DNA of 64,000 bases, taken from IMG/VR virus record IMGVR_UViG_3300046713_000096, positions 1 through 64,000 of that record. One strand, 5' to 3'. A model generated the notes under the pieces. It saw only the letters and a program-made list of their open reading frames with translations. It searched no databases and was not told where the DNA came from. Position 1 is the first letter of the stretch, and each line of letters opens with the position of its first letter. Source of the DNA: a virus. Below, one piece after another: positions 58,530 to 64,000 of the stretch. A program made the translations under genes and the position numbers.

Positions 58530-58807
58530 CGCTTCCGCTTCCGCTCGGTCGAGCTCGCGAGCACATGCCGGCGAACGTTCTTCCGGACGTCGACGACCTC
58601 TCGCTTCACTTCGCCCGGATACGGCGGCGGCGGCAAGCGAACCTCGCTCAGCGCGCGCTCAAGCGCCTTGTGCAGCGTCGAGCCTTCGAGCTCGGTCGCG
58701 ACAAACGAGTACAGAGCACACAGCCCTTGCTTGCCGGCTTCGTTCGGATCGCATTCGCTGTTCAGTAGCGCTGCCTGCACTTCTTGAAAAACGGTGTTGT
58801 CGCTCAT
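58526..58807 (-). CDS. Unknown small protein
   Basis: 93 residues from the ATG at 58807, coupled to the SspB-like gene by ATGA. MSDNTVFQEVQAALLNSECD, then a helix ALERALSEVRLPPPPYPGEV and basic end. No motif; could act with the adaptor upstream because of the coupling. Confidence 0.5.
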   Translation of the reverse strand: MSDNTVFQEVQAALLNSECDPNEAGKQGLCALYSFVATELEGSTLHKALERALSEVRLPPPPYPGEVKREVVDVRKNVRRHVLASSTERKRKR

Positions 58808-59253
58808 GCTGCACCCTTGTTGTTTTTCACGATGCGAAGATGACCCTTCATCTGTCGCGCCTGATTGCGATCGGCTTTCGCTTTCGCGTTGGCTCGGTGG
58901 CCAGCGTTCGCCAAGATCTCGCGCTGCACTTCGATCGGCGCATCGGGCAACCACACCCGGCCAATGTCTAGCACTGGCGAAGACAGCGCATAGACGAACG
59001 GCCACGGGATGCTGCACCACATGCGCAGGCTCGCGCCCTCGCCAAACGACAGAGTGCCGCTCAGCGCTTCGCTGTCGCACTTCAAGTCATGGATCGGCCG
59101 TGGCAGGTCGAAGCCCCATTCGAGCACGAGGCTAGGCGTCGCGCGCAGGTAGCCCGGCACGACGACTTGTTTCGGGCGCGGATCAAGATGAACTCTCAAG
59201 AGGCCGTGACCCATCCAATTGATCGCGATCTCTGACTTGCTCGGCTGATCCAT
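58804..59253 (-). CDS. SspB-like ClpXP adaptor
   Basis: 149 residues, ATG start. About residues 18-105 follow the SspB fold pattern: LLRVHLDPRPKQVVVPGYLR, LVLEWGFDLPRPIHDLKCDS, ALSGTLSFGEGASLRMWCSI, PWPFVYALSSP, then GRVWLPDAP; the remainder is a basic Ala/Lys tail in place of the acidic C-terminal XB peptide of host SspB. Host SspB tethers ssrA-tagged proteins to ClpX. A phage copy could redirect degradation to host or phage targets. Family match is by pattern; the altered tail is worth noting. Confidence 0.55.
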   Translation of the reverse strand: MDQPSKSEIAINWMGHGLLRVHLDPRPKQVVVPGYLRATPSLVLEWGFDLPRPIHDLKCDSEALSGTLSFGEGASLRMWCSIPWPFVYALSSPVLDIGRVWLPDAPIEVQREILANAGHRANAKAKADRNQARQMKGHLRIVKNNKGAA

Positions 59254-59611
59254 TGCCGGAAGTACCGGGCGGGCTCGATGGTCGCTGACCGCCCTTCGCG
59301 TTCTCGATCAGCTTCGCGTATTCGCTGCCCGAAAAGACCTCGGGCGCCATTGCGAGCGCGACGACAATCAGGGTGCGGAAGCGCGCAGCCTTCGGCAGCG
59401 CCCCGAGGATCGCGGACACGTGCGTCATGGCCTGCAGCTCAAGCACAAGCATTCCGGGCTCGGCAGCTGGCGGCACGTGCGAGAACAAAGGTGCTTCGAG
59501 CACTTTGCGCAGGCGCTCGACGGCCTGACAAAAGGCCATCATGCACAGCTCATCACGGAACCTGTGATCGTAGGCCGCGACGACGGCGAGTGCGAGCTCG
59601 CGCAAAGTCAC
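59183..59611 (-). CDS. Unknown protein, helical
   Basis: 142 residues, GTG coupled to Acb2 by GTGA. RELALAVVAAYDHRFRDELC and helical stretch AMTHVSAILGALPKAARFRT, then a disordered Gly/Ser/Pro end that overlaps the next gene by 71 bp. No family recognised. Adjacent to Acb2, it is a good candidate for another counter-defence protein. Confidence 0.5.
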   Translation of the reverse strand: MTLRELALAVVAAYDHRFRDELCMMAFCQAVERLRKVLEAPLFSHVPPAAEPGMLVLELQAMTHVSAILGALPKAARFRTLIVVALAMAPEVFSGSEYAKLIENAKGGQRPSSPPGTSGNGSAEQVRDRDQLDGSRPLESSS

Positions 59612-59940
59612 TTCGCACCTTCTTCTGTCGGTCGAGCGCGCTCGAACTTCCGCTTGTAGTATTCGCTTTGCACTTCGTGCTCGCAGGCGATCGCTGCGTT
59701 CGCGGTCATGAGCGCCTCGCGCACCTTGCGGATCGCTGCCATCTGATCGGCACCGGGCGGTGTGAACTCTGCAATGTACGTCGCGAGTTGCTTGCTCAGC
59801 CGACGAGTCTCTTCGTAGCGCGCTGTTTGGCCCGGTCGTGGCGGATGGTGCATGAACCAGTTGTCGAGATCGATCGCGTCGACGATCGGAACGAACGGGC
59901 GGTCAAGATCACCTTCTTCGGTCGTGTTGCGTGCCTTCAT
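59608..59940 (-). CDS. acb2: Acb2-type anti-CBASS cyclic-nucleotide sponge
   Basis: 110 residues from the ATG at 59940. Core (about 29-88) follows the Acb2/Tad1-hairpin domain: FMHHPPRPGQTARYEETRRL then ATYIAEFTPPGADQMAAIRK and REALMTANAAIA. The 'hPP..gq..RY..iR', the 'CPpsaEqt.Ai..L' and the 'M.ANAaIA' segments are the recognised signature. Acb2 from jumbo and other phages binds cGAMP and related signals to block CBASS. First gene of the leftward operon 59940-54977. The N-terminal 28 residues are extra. Confidence 0.8.
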   Translation of the reverse strand: MKARNTTEEGDLDRPFVPIVDAIDLDNWFMHHPPRPGQTARYEETRRLSKQLATYIAEFTPPGADQMAAIRKVREALMTANAAIACEHEVQSEYYKRKFERARPTEEGAK

Positions 59941-60067
59941 TGTCAGGGCTCTCGGTGTTGGGGGTTGCCACATCACTTCCACTAGCTACCCGGTCCGGGC
60001 CGCTGTGGCTGAAACTCTCTTGCGGCGCGGTCGGGCCCCGTGCGATACCGAGCCAGCCAAGAGCTCT
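59941..60067. promoter_or_regulatory. Divergent promoter region between Acb2 and rightward early genes
   Basis: 127 bp must hold leftward and rightward early promoters. A rightward candidate is TTGCGG (about 60020), 18 nt, GATACC. No small gene or clear operator visible. Confidence 0.4.
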
Positions 60068-60331
60068 ATGACGATGACATTCGAACAGGCCAAAGCTCGC
60101 GCCTATGGCGTAGCGTTCGGCGCATTTTTTCGTGTGATGCGACGACTCGTCGGCGAGACAGGTATCGCCCGCCTCGCAGGCGACAGCGACGATCACTTCA
60201 CGCTGATCAGCGTCGGCGACGGCAAGGCGTTCGCGGTGCACGTGATGGTCAAGTGCGGCCCGATCTTCAACGCGTCCGAGCTCGACGCAATCATCGACCC
60301 GCCGTCGACGCTCGACCCCACGAAGAACTAA
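60068..60331 (+). CDS. Unknown small protein
   Basis: 87 residues from the ATG at 60068 with AAGAG upstream. MTMTFEQAKARAYGVAFGAF, then VGDGKAFAVHVMVKCGPIFN; alpha/beta. No motif. First gene of a rightward early operon. Confidence 0.55.
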   Translation: MTMTFEQAKARAYGVAFGAFFRVMRRLVGETGIARLAGDSDDHFTLISVGDGKAFAVHVMVKCGPIFNASELDAIIDPPSTLDPTKN

Positions 60332-60342
60332 GAGGTGACACT

Positions 60343-60768
60343 GTGGCCATCACGACGCGGCCCTATATTCGCTGCAACACGTGCCAGCGGAAGAGCTACA
60401 GCGAAAACGACATTCGGCATCGTTTTTGTGGGGCATGTGACAAATTCCACGATGACCCGAGCAGCTACACGCTTGGATCGACCGACCGCGTAGCGTCACC
60501 TGACGAGCTGCATCAGATGGCCAATGCATGCGCGCTGTACCTGACGCAGGCCGAGCTCTCGACCGTGGTGAAAGCGTTTCTCGAATGCAATGACGAGCTC
60601 ATGCGAGAGCTCTCCCTGCAGCACGGCAACGACGCACCGATCACGCCGCTCGATTGGGCGCGGATAATGTTCACGAGCGCACACGCGGCGCTCGCGTCGC
60701 GAGAAGTCGATAACGCGATCAGGCTGTGCTTCGGGGCGCGCAAAGACAAAAAGGAACCGACACCATGA
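60343..60768 (+). CDS. Zinc-ribbon protein (phage type)
   Basis: 141 residues, GTG with AAGAGGTGA upstream. IRCNTCQRKSYSENDIRHRF and CGACDKFHDDP (about 10-40): the 'CxxC..ysenDi..rfC..C..fH' ribbon common in phage proteins. Helical C-terminus. Coupled to the DUF1653 gene by ATGA. Confidence 0.65.
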   Translation: MAITTRPYIRCNTCQRKSYSENDIRHRFCGACDKFHDDPSSYTLGSTDRVASPDELHQMANACALYLTQAELSTVVKAFLECNDELMRELSLQHGNDAPITPLDWARIMFTSAHAALASREVDNAIRLCFGARKDKKEPTP

Positions 60769-61205
60769 CAGAGACGGCCACGCTGAAGTCATATCGCCAC
60801 TACAAAGGGGGCACGTACACGCTTCTGCACGTCGCGCGTAGCAGCGAAGAGCGCGAAACGCTGCTCGCTGTCTACGTCTCGCATCAGACGCAAGCCGTAT
60901 GGGTGCGCCCATGGGTGATGTTCAATGAACCGGTGCGCTGGCCTGACGGCGAGATCCGCGCGCGCTTCTCCGAAATGGCGCCCAAGCGCTGGCGCCTGAT
61001 CGGTCACGACACGCTCGAAGGCGCCGACTATCCATTGACCGAACACGACAGCGAAGAAGCGGCGCAGCGAGCTGCAAGTGAACGAATGCGCATGCTCGAA
61101 AGCACACAGCCCTCGCGCTCGTCGGGCGGGCAAGACGGCATACAAGATCGCGTGTACATCGAGCGCCCTGACGGTTCGCGCTTCCGCTTCGGTGGCACCC
61201 CATGA
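60765..61205 (+). CDS. DUF1653-like protein
   Basis: 146 residues from the ATG at 60765 (the frame is open from 60726). YRHYKGGTYTLLHVARSSEE (9-28) and VSHQTQAVWVRPWVMFNEPV with FSEM match DUF1653, a small beta-barrel domain common in bacteria and phages. C-terminal half unrelated and partly disordered. Role unknown. Confidence 0.75.
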   Translation: MTETATLKSYRHYKGGTYTLLHVARSSEERETLLAVYVSHQTQAVWVRPWVMFNEPVRWPDGEIRARFSEMAPKRWRLIGHDTLEGADYPLTEHDSEEAAQRAASERMRMLESTQPSRSSGGQDGIQDRVYIERPDGSRFRFGGTP

Positions 61206-61639
61206 CGCACACCTATGCCTTCCTCGAAGTGCTTCCCTCGACGTGGCATGACGTCCGCAAGCGTCTCGAACAGGCCGACTACGTTCACGCCTTCCACGAC
61301 AACGCGATCGACATGCACGGGCTCGCGCTGATCGAAATGCGTCGACCGCCATACGAGGGCGAGAGCATCTTCGCGCGAATCGAGCGTGGCGACTATGACT
61401 ACCCAATCGACGACGTCACGGGCGAGGTCGACACGAACGCGATCGAACGCTTCAACCGCGAGGCGCTGCACTTCGTCGGCCTCACCGATCACCCGAAGGC
61501 GACCGAGATCTTCAACTTCTGCACGGGGCTCGTCGCGCACCACGTCGATCTCGACATCAAAGACACCGTCGGGTTTATGCGCAAATACAAGACAGAGATC
61601 GTGCGGAAGCTCGAAACGATCGCCTCGTTCATGCAGTGA
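61202..61639 (+). CDS. Unknown protein
   Basis: 145 residues, ATG coupled to the DUF1653 gene by ATGA. Starts MTHTYAFLEVLPSTWHDVRK; has YVHAFHDNAIDMHGLALIEM, then helices. No known domain; conserved layout of small phage early proteins. Confidence 0.6.
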   Translation: MTHTYAFLEVLPSTWHDVRKRLEQADYVHAFHDNAIDMHGLALIEMRRPPYEGESIFARIERGDYDYPIDDVTGEVDTNAIERFNREALHFVGLTDHPKATEIFNFCTGLVAHHVDLDIKDTVGFMRKYKTEIVRKLETIASFMQ

Positions 61640-61647
61640 CGCGAACA

Positions 61648-61674
61648 GGGCGCCTTGCGATGAACGAGGCGCCC
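61648..61674. terminator. Bidirectional terminator hairpin
   Basis: 8-bp perfect stem GGGCGCCT / AGGCGCCC with an 11-nt loop, in the 38-bp gap between convergent genes. Serves both operons. Confidence 0.6.
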
Positions 61675-61677
61675 GCC

Positions 61678-62118
61678 TCACTGCACGTCGAGTGCGCCAC
61701 CCAAGAGCGCGCGAACTTCAGCGCGCACCGACTGCCGCACCATAAGGCGCAAGCTAAGCGCCAATCGATCCGCGACCTCTTTCTCGTCATTCGGATCAAG
61801 AGCTTCGTGTGTCTTCTGCATGCCGGGATACTTCGCGAGCACAGCGGACGGCACCTTGACGTTGCTCTTCGCGTGCCCATTCGTCGCCGTCTTCGCAACA
61901 ACCTTCGCAGTTGCCGCCTTCTTCGCGGCCTTGCGCTTCTTGCCCTTGGCTTTCAGCTGCGCCTCGAACCTCGCTTGGTGACGAACCTGATGAACGGCCT
62001 GTCGCGAGATGTCGATGCCTTCAGCCTTGCCAGCCGCGATGACCTCGTCGACCGAAGCCGTGGGCCGTGCTCTCACGAAAGCAGCTTTCGACACTTTGCT
62101 TTTTTGCTTCTGCGTCAT
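61678..62118 (-). CDS. Basic DNA-binding/regulator-like protein
   Basis: 146 residues from the ATG at 62118. N-terminal HTH-like unit KAAFVRARPTASVDEVIAAG then GIDISRQAVHQVRHQARFE, followed by lysine/alanine-rich basic linker (KAKGKKRKAAKKAATAKVV). This 'skaaFVRa.P....keVia.akaeGi..s...vy.vR' pattern I associate with Myxococcota small regulators, a hint to host lineage. C-terminal helical region may oligomerise. Confidence 0.55.
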   Translation of the reverse strand: MTQKQKSKVSKAAFVRARPTASVDEVIAAGKAEGIDISRQAVHQVRHQARFEAQLKAKGKKRKAAKKAATAKVVAKTATNGHAKSNVKVPSAVLAKYPGMQKTHEALDPNDEKEVADRLALSLRLMVRQSVRAEVRALLGGALDVQ

Positions 62119-62202
62119 AACTCTTGGCCTATCCTTTCTAGGGTTTCGGTGTCTATCATTTTGCGCCACGGCTGACAACTTTGCCCCGGGGAACCGACGC
62201 AC
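62119..62202. promoter_or_regulatory. Divergent promoter region
   Basis: 84 bp between a leftward basic regulator and a rightward operon of small membrane proteins; relatively AT-rich centre (TTTCTAGGGTTTCGGTGTCT). No operator recognised. Confidence 0.35.
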
Positions 62203-62541
62203 ATGGCTGAAGACGCTCGCACGATGAAGCTCTACATCCTGCACACCGCAGCAACGCATGAAGAAGTCACCGAGTGCGGCGCATGGCTCGCGACGAAAAC
62301 CGGGCAGCTTGCTGTGTTCGACGAAGCGCCAAGCGGCTACGTCGTCGCAGCGCCCGCCGATACGGTGTGGACGCAGACGCGTTGGCTCGCCGCGATCGCG
62401 GTGCTGAGCGCTTCGCCCTTCGTCTTTCGCTTCGCGCAGCACTTCGCGCCCGGCTTGACGCCGCTGCAAGGCTTCGGCGTCGGATGGATCGCCGCCGTGC
62501 TCGTGTTGCTTCTCGGGCGTAACGCTATGAGAGCGCCATGA
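62203..62541 (+). CDS. Small membrane protein (two TM)
   Basis: 112 residues, ATG with GGGG upstream (ATG at 62224 is also possible). Soluble N-terminus, hydrophobic segments WLAAIAVLSASPFVFRFA and GFGVGWIAAVLVLLLGRN. First of three coupled membrane genes. Possible exclusion or envelope role. Confidence 0.55.
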   Translation: MAEDARTMKLYILHTAATHEEVTECGAWLATKTGQLAVFDEAPSGYVVAAPADTVWTQTRWLAAIAVLSASPFVFRFAQHFAPGLTPLQGFGVGWIAAVLVLLLGRNAMRAP

Positions 62542-62690
62542 CCGAACGCTTCTATCGCGACGCCCCCGAGTATCGCGCGGCCGTGCGAGCTCGAAAGCTG
62601 AAGCTCGCAGGTGCCATCGCCTTCGCGTTCATTCTCGGGGGCGCGCTGTGCGCGCTCGGCTTCGCCGCGCTGCGCTTTGGATGGCCATGA
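62538..62690 (+). CDS. Small membrane protein, 50 residues
   Basis: ATG coupled to the previous gene by ATGA. Basic N-terminus (RFYRDAPEYRAAVRARKLKL) and one TM helix (AIAFAFILGGALCALGFAAL). Overlaps the next gene by ATGA. Too short for many gene finders but supported by coupling. Confidence 0.55.
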   Translation: MTERFYRDAPEYRAAVRARKLKLAGAIAFAFILGGALCALGFAALRFGWP

Positions 62691-62788
62691 CGGGCCCCGA
62701 TTGGATCAAGGTCGCTTTTTTGCTTTGGCTCGTCGCGCGGGACTTTTTCGACGGGCCCGCGGACTGGCCTGACGAGCCGGAAGAGTGA
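62687..62788 (+). CDS. Tiny membrane-type protein, 33 residues
   Basis: MTGPDWIKVAFLLWLVARDF then FDGPADWPDEPEE; one hydrophobic segment and acidic tail, ATGA-coupled. Overlaps the antisense 3' end of 62706-63002, so the reality of one of the two is uncertain. Confidence 0.4.
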   Translation: MTGPDWIKVAFLLWLVARDFFDGPADWPDEPEE

Positions 62789-63002
62789 CGGCGGGGTTAT
62801 ACTGTGACAGCTCGAACGTGTCGCCCGAGAACGCTGCCATCGCCGACACCGCGCCGATCTCGAAGAGCCGTGCGAGCGAATGCGGGTGCGCCGTGATGAA
62901 CTTCAGCAAGCGATCGTAAAAGTCTTCGCTGAAGAGCGCTTGCTCTCGCAGCTCGCCGATCTCAATCACGACTCTCGTTTTCATGACCTTCGTGCGCTTC
63001 AT
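62706..63002 (-). CDS. Small protein with basic tail
   Basis: 98 residues from the ATG at 63002 (a start at 63041 is possible). VVIEIGELREQALFSEDFYD with helices, then a basic PARRAKAKKRP end. Convergent overlap of 83 bp with 62687-62788. No family. Confidence 0.45.
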   Translation of the reverse strand: MKRTKVMKTRVVIEIGELREQALFSEDFYDRLLKFITAHPHSLARLFEIGAVSAMAAFSGDTFELSQYNPAVTLPARQASPRARRKSPARRAKAKKRP

Positions 63003-63027
63003 GGTGTTCCGCCTTTCGGACGACCGA

Positions 63028-63321
63028 TCAGTCATCGTCATCGTCGTCTTGGTGGCGCCCGAACAGATTGTAAACGTTGAGCGCGAAATTCGTGAAGCGC
63101 TCGACCTTTTCGCGTGCCGTGTGCTCGTTCGATGCGTTGCCGGTCATTGCGATGACGGGTTCGCTCTCGACGTCATTGTCGTCGACGTGAATCGTCAACG
63201 ACCAACGATATCGGCTCGTGTTCGGATTCGGCGACTGAGTCTTCGACGCTCGCTCGCCCGATGTCGGTGCCAGCGTCGCGAGCTCAATAGTCTGATTGAT
63301 TCGGTATTTCTTCGACGCCAT
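63028..63321 (-). CDS. Unknown small protein
   Basis: 97 residues from the ATG at 63321. KYRINQTIELATLAPTSGER and RYRWSLTIHVDDNDVESEPV; beta-rich, acidic end DDDDD. Two tandem iteron-like repeats lie about 50 bp upstream. Function unknown. Confidence 0.5.
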   Translation of the reverse strand: MASKKYRINQTIELATLAPTSGERASKTQSPNPNTSRYRWSLTIHVDDNDVESEPVIAMTGNASNEHTAREKVERFTNFALNVYNLFGRHQDDDDDD

Positions 63322-63370
63322 GTGCGAGCCTTTCACGAACCCGGGGCGGCCCGAGCAGTCTGCAGTTTTC

Positions 63371-63465
63371 GGGTAACTACCTGAACGAGGGTAACTGTAT
63401 GAACGACCGGGCCGACCTCGTCGCGCCAAAGGGGTCGACGGTTCTTCGGGTAACTGCCTGACGGG
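63371..63465. repeat. GGGTAACTG repeats, left group of distal cluster
   Basis: Copies at 63371-63388 and 63389-63406 abut exactly (18-bp period, consensus GGGTAACTryyTGAACGA) and a third lies at 63448-63465. Same core as the array in the initiator gene. They lie upstream of the leftward gene at 63321. Confidence 0.7.
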
Positions 63466-63801
63466 TCATGCGCCAGCCGTCGACCACTCGCTCAGTAGGG
63501 CAAGCAGGTCGGGGCTCGTGCCGCACGCGGCCCGCCATTCGTGCCACCGGTCGACCAGTGCCGAGACATCGTCGCGCGACGTGACCGGGCACGGTGTCTC
63601 GTTCCACCAAAACCACGTGACGACGAGCACGCTCGACATCTTCGCGCGCGTGTCGAGACAGATGGCCGCTGCATCGTTGACAGTGCCGCCCTTCTTCGCT
63701 TTCCCGCGCCAGTGCCAAACGCCCGCCCGGTCCTGCATCCATTTGTTTACGCCGCCCATTCGGCGAACAGTGCCACGGGCCCGGGGACAGTGCCAAGTCA
63801 T
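63466..63801 (-). CDS. Unknown tryptophan-rich small protein
   Basis: 111 residues; ATG at 63801 (an ATG at 63759 is also plausible). GVNKWMQDRAGVWHWRGKAK then LVVTWFWWNETPCPVTSRDD; unusually Trp-rich. Lies between two groups of initiator-type repeats. No family recognised. Confidence 0.45.
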   Translation of the reverse strand: MTWHCPRARGTVRRMGGVNKWMQDRAGVWHWRGKAKKGGTVNDAAAICLDTRAKMSSVLVVTWFWWNETPCPVTSRDDVSALVDRWHEWRAACGTSPDLLALLSEWSTAGA

Positions 63802-63849
63802 CTGCGTCGCGCGGCCCGACCGACGGCGGACCGAGGTGTCAGCGGTAAC

Positions 63850-63922
63850 GGGTAACTGTTTGAACGAAGGCGCCTTTCGGGTAACTGTTTGAATGACACC
63901 CCGTGGGTAACTGATTGGCGGA
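63850..63922. repeat. GGGTAACTG repeats, right group of distal cluster
   Basis: Copies at 63850-63867, 63879-63896 (both GGGTAACTGTTTGAAyGA) and 63905-63922, in a gene-free interval (63802-64000). Possibly a second initiator-binding region or early operator. Confidence 0.7.
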
Positions 63923-64000
63923 AAACAGGCCCCGGGGCGGCTTCGGGTTTCATACCCGGGGCCATGCCTGGCACTGTCGCTCGGATTCCCGAACGCGCGT

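Noticed and set aside
1-64000. Integrated prophage with bacterial flanks
   Set aside because: No bacterial housekeeping genes at either end and the attachment site has both arms on one molecule.

Overview
The window looks like most of the genome of a temperate, contractile-tailed (myovirus-type) bacteriophage of a Gram-negative, high-GC host. The tail sheath, tube, tape measure and baseplate genes show the contractile tail; the integrase and an apparent attP show the temperate lifestyle; the spanin-type lysis genes point to an outer membrane. One basic DNA-binding protein (61678-62118) resembles proteins I associate with Myxococcota, a weak host hint. Both arms of the putative attachment site are present and uninterrupted, so this reads as a free phage (or phage-plasmid) genome rather than an integrated prophage.

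Layout. From about 46.5 kb down to 0.3 kb nearly every gene lies on the minus strand in transcription order: small early/middle genes and HTH proteins (46.5-43.5 kb), a terminase-small-subunit candidate, a caspase-like orphan, a frameshifted membrane metalloprotease-like gene, decoration-like proteins, TerL, portal, a Mu-F-like head protein with a GNAT-like tail, XkdF-type protease, scaffold-like protein, major capsid, connector genes with an embedded methyltransferase-glycosyltransferase-TPR fusion, sheath, tube, frameshifted tail chaperones, tape measure, baseplate, fibre genes, a lysis cassette, and finally a replication module (SF2 helicase, initiator with an iteron array inside its gene, DnaC-like loader cut by the window edge).

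46.5-48.7 kb is the integration module: paired arm-type repeats on both sides of the 3' half of a tRNA-Leu, then a tyrosine recombinase and a convergent excisionase-like gene. 48.7-51.9 kb (minus) holds a membrane metalloprotease candidate, a PadR-like regulator, a DUF1643 protein and an orphan C5 cytosine methyltransferase. 52.1-54.7 kb (plus) holds a lipoprotein metalloprotease candidate and DUF6011-type zinc proteins, two of them behind near-identical promoters that suggest leaderless mRNAs.

54.9-59.9 kb (minus) is an operon-like run of about fifteen very small genes. Its first gene is an Acb2-type anti-CBASS cyclic-nucleotide sponge, the third is an SspB-like ClpXP adaptor, and many of the rest are small zinc-ribbon proteins. 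I read this as a candidate counter-defence/host-takeover island and the most interesting part of the window. 60.0-64.0 kb carries more small early genes on both strands and a second cluster of the same iteron sequence that lies inside the initiator gene.
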